From: Sulfurimonas sp.
GTDB taxonomy: Bacteria > Campylobacterota > Campylobacteria > Campylobacterales > Sulfurimonadaceae
DNA length: 64,000 nucleotides
NCBI GenBank assembly: GCA_027063645.1
Contig: JAMORK010000014.1
Span: forward strand, 47,017 to 111,016
Direction: 5' to 3'
How positions within the stretch are numbered: position 1 is the stretch's first letter; the number at the start of each line of letters is the position of its first letter. This document shows positions 53,154 to 62,518 of the stretch, one piece after another. Position numbers and translations under genes: made by a program. The notes below the pieces were generated by a model. The model was not told where the DNA came from. It was given only the letters and a program-made list of their open reading frames with translations, and searched no databases.

Positions 53154-54371
53154 TTATTGTTTTTTTTCAAGTTTATAAGGCAACTCCATAAGAGTTGTTG
53201 TAGAGTTGTTTTGACTCTCAACTGTAATTTTACCATGTAAATGTTCACTAATTATTGTCTTACACATATAAAGTCCAAGTCCTGTTCCATTTTTACTCTT
53301 GGTGGAGAAGTAAGGTTCAAAGATTTTATTTAAAATTTCCTCTTCTATTCCACCCGCATTATCTTGTATGGTAATGAAGATCATATCCCCTTTTTTCTCA
53401 GCATTGATACTGATCTTTTTCTCTTTGATATCACTCTCTAAAAAGGCATCAAGAGAGTTTTTGATGATATTGATGATACATTGAAGTAGCTCATTTTTAT
53501 ATGTTTGTATAACGATGTTTGTATCAATATTTGCGTTATATTGGATATCTGACTGGGTTATCTCATTTGTTAAAAAGTACATAGATTTATTGAAAAGTTC
53601 AGAGAGGTTGACCTCTGTTATGGTTTTGTTAGGTTTAAAATAATCACGAAAATCGTTGATAGTTTCAGAAAGATAAAAAACAGTTTTCTCAACTTTTTCA
53701 AATGAGCTATGCATATTTTCTTTGGTGAGTATTTGCATCTCTTGTTTGAGTTGGAGCCCTGCAATGATGGTGTTGATGAGTGAAAGGGGTTGTCTCCATT
53801 GATGTGCAATCATACTTATCATCTCACCCATAGCAGCACTTCTTGAGTGTGCTAAGAGTTGTTTATGTTGTCTTTGTGAGTGCTCTTTCTCTTTGAGAAG
53901 TTGTGCATTAAGCTCCTCAACTTTTTTGATGTTCTCTTGTAGGAGTACATGTGTTTGTGCCATAATTGTTTGGTCTGTGAGTATAAGTGCTACCTGCTTC
54001 TTCTCATGATCAAAAGGGATGATACTAACATCTTGTTGCATATGTGTGAAGTTAGAGTTTTTAATCTGGTTAATTTTAATAGGGATCAGATACTTTGAAG
54101 TACTTGCCGTATAAAAGGTTGGTGTTCCCATCCGTAGGGCAGTTTTTATTTTTCTAAGAAGTGTTTTGGTATTTATACTTGGAAAAATATCTCCAAGTTT
54201 TTTCCCTAAGATATCTGACTCTTTAATCTTTGTTTGTAGCTCTAGCCACTTGTTATAGTGATGCACAGTGAGTTCTTCATCTACTATGAGGATACCATTG
54301 TCTATGCTAGAGACAATTTTTTTGTCTATATCAGTTGTTCTAATATTGTGTTGAGTTGTATTTTGAGCCAT
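53154..54371 (-). CDS. PAS-histidine kinase
   Basis: PAS; SMIAHQWRQPLSLINTI H-box; NGTGLGLYMCKTII. Confidence 0.9.
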   Translation of the reverse strand: MAQNTTQHNIRTTDIDKKIVSSIDNGILIVDEELTVHHYNKWLELQTKIKESDILGKKLGDIFPSINTKTLLRKIKTALRMGTPTFYTASTSKYLIPIKINQIKNSNFTHMQQDVSIIPFDHEKKQVALILTDQTIMAQTHVLLQENIKKVEELNAQLLKEKEHSQRQHKQLLAHSRSAAMGEMISMIAHQWRQPLSLINTIIAGLQLKQEMQILTKENMHSSFEKVEKTVFYLSETINDFRDYFKPNKTITEVNLSELFNKSMYFLTNEITQSDIQYNANIDTNIVIQTYKNELLQCIINIIKNSLDAFLESDIKEKKISINAEKKGDMIFITIQDNAGGIEEEILNKIFEPYFSTKSKNGTGLGLYMCKTIISEHLHGKITVESQNNSTTTLMELPYKLEKKQ

Positions 54372-54925
54372 TGTATCGATTCATCTTTTGTTAGTATAAA
54401 AATATTGCCATTGATCTTTTGATCTTGAAAATTGAGTTCAGTATCTATAACAATCACTTGAGAGTACTGTAAAAAAGTGTCGATGTTTTCTATCTCACTT
54501 AAGGGTATTTTAGAGATACTTGGAAGTGAAAAACTCACTTCTGTACTCATCTCTTGAGCCAGTTTTGTTGTAAGGGTAGAAGTAAGAACATTGGTAAGTT
54601 CTAAGATAGCATCGTCAAGATCTTCTTGTGTTTCAAGTTCAAGGTGTTTTGCAAGATTTTGTGCACTTTTTTCATTGATAAAAAAGGCACTCTCTCCGTT
54701 AAATTCACCATTAAATGCCTGTGTTGAAAAAAAGTAACTACTCTCTTTGAGTTTTTGAAATGTTTGGAGTAACTCTTTTGTGGGCATCACTTTGATGTTT
54801 GGGATACTTAAAGATGCAAAAGCATCAAGCATCTCAGCTACAACTGCTGTAGCATTTCCGTAAGCTACATTCATAAGCTCTTGGAGTACATCCTGTTCAT
54901 CTTCACTAAGTGTAAATTTTTGCAT
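54326..54925 (-). CDS. CheC/CheX-like chemotaxis phosphatase-family protein
   Basis: LQELMNVAYGNATAVVAEML and ELTNVLTSTLTTKLAQ motifs. Confidence 0.75.
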   Translation of the reverse strand: MQKFTLSEDEQDVLQELMNVAYGNATAVVAEMLDAFASLSIPNIKVMPTKELLQTFQKLKESSYFFSTQAFNGEFNGESAFFINEKSAQNLAKHLELETQEDLDDAILELTNVLTSTLTTKLAQEMSTEVSFSLPSISKIPLSEIENIDTFLQYSQVIVIDTELNFQDQKINGNIFILTKDESIQWLKIQLNTILEQLI

Positions 54926-54927
54926 GA

Positions 54928-55281
54928 TTAAAGTATATCCAGTATCTCTTGCATTTTTTCTACATTGATAGGCTTTTGCATATGAAGTTGTGCACCTAGT
55001 GCTATAACTCTCTCTTTTGCTTTTGTTTGTACATCAGCAGAGACAACAACAACTTTTGCTTTTGGGTTCATCTCAAGTAGTTTTGGAAGTGCTTCATACC
55101 CATCCATCTCTGGCATGGTAAGGTCTAAAAAAACAACATCCACTTTCTCATCTTCCATCACTTTAAGAGCCTCTAATCCATTTGTTGCTTGAAAAATAGA
55201 GACATCCCCAGCAACATTTTTAAGAGATTTTACTAAGCTTAAGCGTGCAAGTTTTGAATCATCGGTTACTAAGTATTTCAT
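54928..55281 (-). CDS. CheY-like single-domain response regulator
   Basis: TDDSKLARLSLVKSL, VVFLDLTMPEMDGYEALPKL, MQKPI. Confidence 0.93.
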   Translation of the reverse strand: MKYLVTDDSKLARLSLVKSLKNVAGDVSIFQATNGLEALKVMEDEKVDVVFLDLTMPEMDGYEALPKLLEMNPKAKVVVVSADVQTKAKERVIALGAQLHMQKPINVEKMQEILDIL

Positions 55282-55617
55282 CTAAAAACTCCCCTCTTGG
55301 TATTTGATAGTTTCACAAACAATATAAAATGTTGAAGCATTGATCTTAAATGTAAAGTTTTGTGTATAACTGAGTGATACACCTTCACTCATATCTATAA
55401 GGTGTAAGGAGTCACTGCCCTCTAGAGAAGCATCACAAACACCATGAAACTCTAACTCCATACTAATCCAGTCAAATCCTCTTGCACTATCTTGTCCAGC
55501 GAGTGTAAGTTTCATAGCGTTTGGAGAGAGAATTTCAAATGAGCGAAGTTCACCATCAATGAAGTCTCCAAATCTCTCTATGAAGTTAGAAGTTTCTTTT
55601 GGAAGTAAAGGTCTCAT
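55282..55617 (-). CDS. Hypothetical protein between nrdA and cheY-like gene
   Basis: Intact 111-aa ORF, adjacent in the operon. Confidence 0.75.
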   Translation of the reverse strand: MRPLLPKETSNFIERFGDFIDGELRSFEILSPNAMKLTLAGQDSARGFDWISMELEFHGVCDASLEGSDSLHLIDMSEGVSLSYTQNFTFKINASTFYIVCETIKYQEGSF

Positions 55618-55624
55618 CTATGGC

Positions 55625-57991
55625 CTACTGGCAACCAACACATTCCATACTTCTATCTTCTACATCACTTGCCATCTCTGGAGATTGTGAACGTAGGTAG
55701 TAAGTAGATTTAAGGCCAAGTTTCCATGCAAGCATATAGATCTCATTGAGGTAGCGTCCACTCGCTTTATCTAGTGTGATAAAGATGTTAAGTGATTGCC
55801 CTTGGTCTATCCATTTTTGACGAATTGCAGCTGCTTTTATAAGTAGTGTTTGGTTGAGCTCGTATGCTGGTGTATAGTATGCCCAAGTATCAGGAGAGAG
55901 GTTTGGAACAACAACAGGGATAAGACCAGACAAGTTTTCTTCTGACCACTTACGTTTAAATACTGGCTCGATAGCCTGTGTAGTTCCCGTAAGGATAGAG
56001 ATAGAACTTGTAGGTGCAACAGCCATAAGGTAACCATTACGCATCCCTTGTTTTTTTACTTTAGAACGCAACTCCTCCCACTCATAAGCTGAAGCAAAAA
56101 GTCCACCACGATCTACAAGGTTGATAACTTCAGCATTGGCATGATCTTGAGGGAATATACCACGGCTCCATTTACTTCCTTGGAACTCTGGGTAAGTACC
56201 TTTTTCTAAAGCTAAGTCAGAAGAAGCTGAGATAGTGTTATAACAAACAGACTCCATCACTTCGTCGATTTTATCAAAGTGTTCTTGGCTTCCCCACATA
56301 ATGCCAGCTTCTGCTAACATCTGTGCCTCACCCATAACACCAAGACCGATAGAACGGCTTCTCATGTTAGTACGTTTTACTTTTTCAACTGGGTAAAAGT
56401 TTAGGTCAATTACATTATCTAAACATCTTACAGCAGTTGGAACGATGCGTTCTATATCTTCTTTTGTGTTGACACGTGAGAGGTTGATAGATGCAAGGTT
56501 ACATACCGCAGTATCACCATTTACTTTTTCTTTTTCCACAACGAAGATTGGCATACCACCGAGTGAATCAAGTGCAGTTACTTTTTTGGCAGGTTTTGTT
56601 ATGCCACTATCGACTGTGACCATCTCCTCCTCTTCATAACTTATACTTTCACCATTTTCAAAAATAAACTTGATCTTATAATGGTTAGGGTTTGTATTTT
56701 GAAAAATCTCTGTACAAAGGTTTGAACTACGGATAACACCATAATGATCATTAGGGTTTGCACGGTTTGCATTATCTTTAAAACAAAGGAAAGGACTTCC
56801 CGTTTCAAAGTAAGATGTGAGGATTTTTTTCCATAGATCTTTTGCCTTGAGTCTCTCTTTGATGATCGATTCATCTTGTTCTAACTCTTGGTAGCGTTTG
56901 TTAAACTCATCTCCATACATAGTAGAGAGTTCACGTACATCATAAGGATCAAATAGTGTCCATATACCATCTTCTTGAACACGCTCCATAAAAAGATCGT
57001 TCAGCCACATTGCAGGGAAAAGATCATGGGCTCGACGACGCTCTTCACCAGAGTTTTTCTTTAAATCTAAGAAGTCATTGATGTCAATATGCCAAGGCTC
57101 AAGATAAACAGCGATAGCACCCTTACGAGTACCTAACTGATCAACTGCAATCGCGATATCATTTGTGATTTTAAGAAATGGTACTGTTCCACCTGCTGCA
57201 TTTTTATGCCCATCGATAAATGAACCCATTGAGCGAACCTGAGTCCAATCCCAACCAATTCCTCCACCAAATTTAGAAAGCATTGCCATCTCTTGGTAAG
57301 CATCAAAGATCCCCTCGATATTATCAGGAGTAGAACCAATATAACAAGATGAAAGTTGGTGGCGTGTTGTTCTTGCATTAGAGAGTGTTGGTGTTGCTAA
57401 CATCACCTCAAACTTACTAATCATGTTATAGAATTTGATAGCCCACTCTTGGCGATTCTCTTCACGTTGAGCTAAGAACATCGCTATTGCCATAAACATA
57501 TGTTGAGGAAGCTCCATTGGATTACCTTGACTATCTTTAATGAGATATCTGTCATAAAGTGTTTTTACACCAAGGTAGTTAAATTGAAAATCACGTTCAG
57601 GTACTAAGTGCTTTTCTAATTCATCTAAGTCATACATCTCTCTAAGACCTAAAAGGATGCGCCCCTCTTTCTCCCCTTTTTCAAAATACTTCTCTAGTTT
57701 ACAATACCCAGTAAAACCATTTACTTGGTGGTAAAGGTTAAAGATAAATAAACGCGATGCTACAAAAGTCCAGTTTGGTGCATCTATATCTATCTTGTCT
57801 ACAGCTGTCTTTATAAGTGTCTCTTGAATCTCTTTAGATGTGATCCCATCACGGAAGTGGATCTGTGCATCAACTTCTAATTCACTTTGACTTACATTGT
57901 CTAAATCTTTAACGGCCGCTGAAGTGTATTTTTGAATTTTTGAAATGTCTAGAGGTTCTGTTCTGCCATTTCTTTTAATTACTGTTATCAT
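55625..57991 (-). CDS. nrdA: Ribonucleoside-diphosphate reductase alpha subunit
   Basis: ATP-cone N-term, LSSCYIGSTPDNIEGI, NLCTEIFQNT, C-terminal SMECVGCQ. Confidence 0.96.
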   Translation of the reverse strand: MITVIKRNGRTEPLDISKIQKYTSAAVKDLDNVSQSELEVDAQIHFRDGITSKEIQETLIKTAVDKIDIDAPNWTFVASRLFIFNLYHQVNGFTGYCKLEKYFEKGEKEGRILLGLREMYDLDELEKHLVPERDFQFNYLGVKTLYDRYLIKDSQGNPMELPQHMFMAIAMFLAQREENRQEWAIKFYNMISKFEVMLATPTLSNARTTRHQLSSCYIGSTPDNIEGIFDAYQEMAMLSKFGGGIGWDWTQVRSMGSFIDGHKNAAGGTVPFLKITNDIAIAVDQLGTRKGAIAVYLEPWHIDINDFLDLKKNSGEERRRAHDLFPAMWLNDLFMERVQEDGIWTLFDPYDVRELSTMYGDEFNKRYQELEQDESIIKERLKAKDLWKKILTSYFETGSPFLCFKDNANRANPNDHYGVIRSSNLCTEIFQNTNPNHYKIKFIFENGESISYEEEEMVTVDSGITKPAKKVTALDSLGGMPIFVVEKEKVNGDTAVCNLASINLSRVNTKEDIERIVPTAVRCLDNVIDLNFYPVEKVKRTNMRSRSIGLGVMGEAQMLAEAGIMWGSQEHFDKIDEVMESVCYNTISASSDLALEKGTYPEFQGSKWSRGIFPQDHANAEVINLVDRGGLFASAYEWEELRSKVKKQGMRNGYLMAVAPTSSISILTGTTQAIEPVFKRKWSEENLSGLIPVVVPNLSPDTWAYYTPAYELNQTLLIKAAAIRQKWIDQGQSLNIFITLDKASGRYLNEIYMLAWKLGLKSTYYLRSQSPEMASDVEDRSMECVGCQ

Positions 57992-58213
57992 GTAGGTTCC
58001 CTGATATAAATATTGAGATTTTTTACATAATTTTTTTTGAAAAAAATCACATAAAAAATCGATGAAAAAGTAATTGATTTTATCGAAACTATATTGTAGA
58101 AAAGATTAAAGTAAAAGATTTTTAGAGTGAATTTTTAAACTTGTGAAGAGCTATCAATAGGAGTAATGATTAGCATAACCCAAAGGGCTATACTAGTGAT
58201 GTTTTAGTGATTG

Positions 58214-59542
58214 TTATTTAAAAACACGTTTGAAAATGTTGTCAACATTTTTGGTGTAATAATCATAATTAAAACACTCACGAATCTCTTCTTCACTGAG
58301 TTTACTTCTAAGCTCTTCATCTGCTAAAAGATGATTAAGATAAAGTGATTCACCTTTTTCATTTGTAGTTGGACGTCCATTTTGAATCTCTTCCCAAACT
58401 TTCATCGCATTTCTTTGAACAATACGGTAAGCATCTTCACGACTTACACCTTGAAGTGGAAGTTCTAGTAAAACACGTTGAGAGAAAACAAGCCCACCTG
58501 TTAGGTTTAGGTTTTTCATCATGTTCTCAGGGAAAACAGTGAGGTTTGCTATAACGTTATTCATACGGTGAAGCATAAAGTCCATAGTTATGAAAGCATC
58601 TGGTAACCAAAAACGCTCAGTTGATGAGTGGCTAATATCACGCTCATGCCATAGTGCTACATTTTCCATTGCTGGATTAGCATAGGCTCTAATCATACGT
58701 GCAAGACCTGTAATGTTTTCAGTAAGAATTGGGTTACGTTTGTGAGGCATAGCAGAAGAACCTTTTTGCCCTTTTGCAAAGAACTCTTCAGCTTCATACA
58801 CTTCTGTACGCTGTAGGTGTCTTACTTGAACTGCAAATTTTTCTACTGAAGAAGCAAGAAGTGCTAATGCAGTTGCAAGTCTTGCATAACGATCACGATG
58901 TATAACTTGGTTAGAACAAGGCTCTGGTTTAAGACCTAACTCTTCCATCGCATACTCTTCTAGTTCAAGTGGTGCATGTGCAAAGTTACCCATAGCTCCA
59001 GAGATTTGACCAACAGCAATAACTTCCATAGTTTGCTCAAGGTTTAAAAGGTGACGAGCAACTTCATCATACCAAACAGCGAGTGTAAGACCAAAAGTGA
59101 TAGGCTCACCATGAATACCATGTGAACGTCCAACCATAAGAGTCATTTTATGCTCATATGCACGCTTCTTGATAGACTCCATAAGCATCTTTACATCATC
59201 TATAATAATATTAAGTGAGTCTCTCATCTGAAGAGCTACACCAGTATCTACTGCATCAGAAGATGTCATACCATAATGGAACCAACGAGATTCCTCTCCA
59301 AGGCTTTCAGATACACTTGTATTAAATGCTATAAGGTCATGTTTTGTTACCGCTTCTATCTCTTCTATACGCTCAACTGAGAAACTTGCATTTTTAACAA
59401 TCTTATCTGCATCCTCTTGAGGAATCTTGCCAAGTCTTGCCCAAGCTTTAACAGCTGCTTTTTCTACTTCAAGCCATGCTGCATATCTTGCATGTTGTGT
59501 CCATTTTTCTGCCATCTCTGGGCGTGAATATCTTTCTACCAT
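58214..59542 (-). CDS. purB: Adenylosuccinate lyase
   Basis: MVERYSRPEMAEKW; KGSSAMPHKRNPI signature. Confidence 0.97.
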   Translation of the reverse strand: MVERYSRPEMAEKWTQHARYAAWLEVEKAAVKAWARLGKIPQEDADKIVKNASFSVERIEEIEAVTKHDLIAFNTSVSESLGEESRWFHYGMTSSDAVDTGVALQMRDSLNIIIDDVKMLMESIKKRAYEHKMTLMVGRSHGIHGEPITFGLTLAVWYDEVARHLLNLEQTMEVIAVGQISGAMGNFAHAPLELEEYAMEELGLKPEPCSNQVIHRDRYARLATALALLASSVEKFAVQVRHLQRTEVYEAEEFFAKGQKGSSAMPHKRNPILTENITGLARMIRAYANPAMENVALWHERDISHSSTERFWLPDAFITMDFMLHRMNNVIANLTVFPENMMKNLNLTGGLVFSQRVLLELPLQGVSREDAYRIVQRNAMKVWEEIQNGRPTTNEKGESLYLNHLLADEELRSKLSEEEIRECFNYDYYTKNVDNIFKRVFK

Positions 59543-59651
59543 TGTTTACCTTTTTGTAGGGAGTTTATTGTGCTAAAATTCGCAATATAATATAGGGAGT
59601 ATTTTACTTGATTAATGATGAAAAAGTAATTAAACCCACAAAGGATTTTAA

Positions 59652-60563
59652 GTGCCATTTGTAATAAAAAAGATATTCGCTAAAGAGAAGACAAAAGCTT
59701 TTTTGTTTTTAATGAAAGAGTTGGGTTACTCTCAACGTGAAGCACAGCGTTTTATATCTAAGGGTAGAATCTTAGTTGATGGTGAGAAGATGGTGAAAAC
59801 TGCCGGAGAGATAGAGGGTGCATTTGAGTTCATAATGTTTGAACCAATCACTAAAGGTTTAGAGCCAACTTATGTAGAAAAGGAGTTCGTTGTTTTTGAT
59901 AAGCCGAGTGGCGTTTTAATACATCCACAAACAAAAGCAACACCCTACTCTCTTATAGATGAGTTGAAGTATCAGTTTGGTCGTGATGCAAATATAGCAC
60001 ATCGTATAGATAAAGAGACAAGTGGTCTTGTCCTCTGTGCTACAAACAAAGTAAGTGAGAGAGATATCAAGATGATGTTTCAAGAACGCGACATGCAAAA
60101 AAAATACCTTGCACTTGTTCATGGTGAGTTTAAAGAGTCGATGGTTGTAGAGGCTCCCCTTTTACGTGCTCAAGATGAGAGTGCTGTTGTTAGAATGATA
60201 GTTAAGGTAGATGAGAGTGGAAAAGCATCTAAGACTAGCTTTAAGCCTTTAAAGTATTATCGGGATTTAGATATGACACTTATAGAGTGTGCACCACATA
60301 CTGGACGCCAACATCAAATACGTGTTCATCTGTTTCACGTGAAACATCCAATAGTTGGTGATCCTATCTATGGGCAAACGAAAGAAAATTTTATTCGCTA
60401 CCTTGATAAAGAGATAGATCCAAAAGAGAGAGTACAACTAAGTGGTGCAACGAGACTGCTACTTCATGCGAATGAATTAGAGTTTGAATTGTACGAAAAA
60501 AAATATAATATAAAAAGTAAAGTTGATTTTGAGAATATAGCTTTAAAGAGCTTAAGTGTTTAG
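59652..60563 (+). CDS. RluA-family pseudouridine synthase with S4 domain
   Basis: S4 region GYSQREAQRFISKGRILVDG; AHRIDKETSGLVLCAT; GRQHQIRVHL. Confidence 0.93.
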   Translation: MPFVIKKIFAKEKTKAFLFLMKELGYSQREAQRFISKGRILVDGEKMVKTAGEIEGAFEFIMFEPITKGLEPTYVEKEFVVFDKPSGVLIHPQTKATPYSLIDELKYQFGRDANIAHRIDKETSGLVLCATNKVSERDIKMMFQERDMQKKYLALVHGEFKESMVVEAPLLRAQDESAVVRMIVKVDESGKASKTSFKPLKYYRDLDMTLIECAPHTGRQHQIRVHLFHVKHPIVGDPIYGQTKENFIRYLDKEIDPKERVQLSGATRLLLHANELEFELYEKKYNIKSKVDFENIALKSLSV

Positions 60564-60587
60564 TTTTTTCCCATTATAAACAAGAGA

Positions 60588-60807
60588 TGTGAATAACTTT
60601 TTTCCTCTATAAAGATATTAGTCACATTATGTGATTAATTTTTATGCAAAAACTATGAAACTCCTATGTTTAGGGAGTTTCAGCCCATTTTAATACACAT
60701 TTAAGTTAGTATTTATATAAAACATATCTTAAAAAGTGAGCAAATTGTAAGATTTAGTTCACTTAATTTTTACATTTTATTCACAACTTAGAACACTGTG
60801 TGAATAT
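60588..60807. promoter_or_regulatory. Second DnaA-box cluster in a non-coding intergenic region
   Basis: TGTGAATAA 60588-60596, TTATTCACA 60777-60785, TGTGAATAT 60799-60807. Confidence 0.5.
60657..60681. terminator. Perfect 8-bp hairpin downstream of the pseudouridine synthase gene
   Basis: GAAACTCC-tatgtttag-GGAGTTTC. Confidence 0.4.
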
Positions 60808-60958
60808 TGAACACTTTAGGTAAAATTTAATAGTTTTGTAAGAAATATAATTTTATTTAAGAGAAAAAAGTAGTTTTTGATTGATTTTTTATTTGTGGAG
60901 TTATTTAGAGTGTCTTGCTTAGATTTATATAAGAAAAGTAGGGTATCATTACACTCAT

Positions 60959-60987
60959 AAACGACCTCCCTGGTGTGTTGGTCGTTT
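60959..60987. terminator. Perfect 8-bp hairpin between convergent positions (terminator or small RNA stem)
   Basis: AAACGACC-tccctggtgtgtt-GGTCGTTT. Confidence 0.45.
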
Positions 60988-61002
60988 ACTTACATTTGGC
61001 TA

Positions 61003-61239
61003 TTAAACGCCGTTATATCTTTTTATAATTTTTTTCACACGATCACGCAATTTTCTTAAGGCATCTGTACTTGATTTTCCATCTGCTGTTAAATTTTCAA
61101 AATCATCACCAAGTTGTGCTTTTGCCATCCAACCAATTTTGTTATGGTACTTGATACCTACAAAACGAACATCACCAAAGTGACCTTTACAAAGTTTATA
61201 TATCTCTCTGATTCTATCACTATCCATTTTCTCAGCCAT
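61003..61239 (-). CDS. Small conserved-looking hypothetical protein (78 aa)
   Basis: Intact ORF with SD-like sequence (ggagc) before ATG. Confidence 0.75.
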   Translation of the reverse strand: MAEKMDSDRIREIYKLCKGHFGDVRFVGIKYHNKIGWMAKAQLGDDFENLTADGKSSTDALRKLRDRVKKIIKRYNGV

Positions 61240-61302
61240 TGTAGCTCCTTCTAGTTTATAAGTACAATATTATCATATTGTTGGTTGCAAAAAGATTACA
61301 GA

Positions 61303-61350
61303 GCTAAAGAAAGACTAATCGTCTTTGCTAAAGAAAAACTAATCGTCTTT
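61303..61350. repeat. 24-bp tandem duplication (2 copies, one mismatch)
   Basis: gctaaagaaagactaatcgtcttt / gctaaagaaaaactaatcgtcttt. Confidence 0.9.
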
Positions 61351-61443
61351 TGTGGCAGCATAGATAAATCCACCTACACCAACTGCGAACACTACAACAA
61401 GGAGTATAACTTCTGCTATATCTACACCTGTAAAATCACCCAT
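61339..61443 (-). CDS. 34-aa single-TM micro-protein, overlapping the rlmN stop
   Basis: MGDFTGVDIAEVILLVVVFAVGVGGFIYAATKDD; AGGGAG SD 6-10 nt before ATG; not in ORF track. Confidence 0.7.
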   Translation of the reverse strand: MGDFTGVDIAEVILLVVVFAVGVGGFIYAATKDD

Positions 61444-62518
61444 TGAGTTCTCCCTCTGTTTTTTCTTTTAGTTGTCCACAAGCAGCACTGATATCGATCC
61501 CTTTTGAGTCTCGAATCGTACAGAGTAGACCATGATTGACTAAATACTCCTGAAACGCCACCATATCTTTTCTCTCTGGCCTTTTGTAGTCAGTTCCTGG
61601 GTATGGATTGAAGAAGATGAGATTAACTTTTGCTTTAATGCCTGTGAGTAGTTTTACTAACTTCTTTGCAGAGCCTAAGTCATCATTTTTTTCTTTTATA
61701 ACAAGGTATTCAAACATAACACGTTTGCGAGTGTCTATAGGGAAACGTTTGACCGCTTCTATGATGGAGTTGATGTTATGAGCTTTATTCATAGGAATAA
61801 GCTCACTTCTAAGCTTATCATCAACTGCATGGAGTGAGATTGCTATATGAACACCTAAGTCCATCTCTCCAAGTTTATCTATCTTGGTACTGAGTCCACT
61901 TGTACTCACTGTTTGGCGTTTACCACCAATGCAGAGTCCATCATCCTCTTTAAAAACCTCTATCGCTTTTGCTAGGTTTGTTAGGTTATCAAGAGGTTCA
62001 CCCATTCCCATATAGACAATATTGAGCTTACGGTTATGCTTATGGGAATTATCACGCTTTAAAGTAACTACTTGGGCAACAATCTCTCCAGCACTTAAAT
62101 CTCTTGTAAATCCACCCTTAGCTGTCAAACAAAAGGTACACCCTACTTTACATCCAACTTGAGTAGAAACACAGATAGTATACTTTGCTTCTTGTGTAAT
62201 CTCCCCATCATCACCACGTTGCTCCTCTTTCATCTTAAGCCAAACAGCTTCCATAGTTTTGCCATCTTGAAGCTCTAAAAGGTACTTAATTGTACCATCG
62301 CTAGACTCTTCTTTGTTAACAATTTTAAGAGGGTTGACCAGGTACTCTTTCTCAAGCTTCTCTTTCATAGCCTTGGGGATATTTTTCATCTCTTCATAAT
62401 TAGAGGCATATTGGTGGTAAAGCCAACCGTAGATCTGTTTTGCACGAAATGATGGTTTGACTATCTCTTGTAGCTCTTTGAGGGTAAAGTCCATAAGTGA
62501 TGGTTTGAGTTGATTCAT
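61436..62518 (-). CDS. rlmN: 23S rRNA (adenine-C2) methyltransferase RlmN
   Basis: Radical SAM CxxxCxxC: GCKVGCTFCLTAKGG; SLHAVDDKLRSELIPMN. Confidence 0.96.
   Translation of the reverse strand: MNQLKPSLMDFTLKELQEIVKPSFRAKQIYGWLYHQYASNYEEMKNIPKAMKEKLEKEYLVNPLKIVNKEESSDGTIKYLLELQDGKTMEAVWLKMKEEQRGDDGEITQEAKYTICVSTQVGCKVGCTFCLTAKGGFTRDLSAGEIVAQVVTLKRDNSHKHNRKLNIVYMGMGEPLDNLTNLAKAIEVFKEDDGLCIGGKRQTVSTSGLSTKIDKLGEMDLGVHIAISLHAVDDKLRSELIPMNKAHNINSIIEAVKRFPIDTRKRVMFEYLVIKEKNDDLGSAKKLVKLLTGIKAKVNLIFFNPYPGTDYKRPERKDMVAFQEYLVNHGLLCTIRDSKGIDISAACGQLKEKTEGELNG

Noticed and set aside
57992-58213. NrdR box upstream of nrdA
   Set aside because: Only loosely similar motif (actatattgtag); spacing does not match the paired NrdR consensus.
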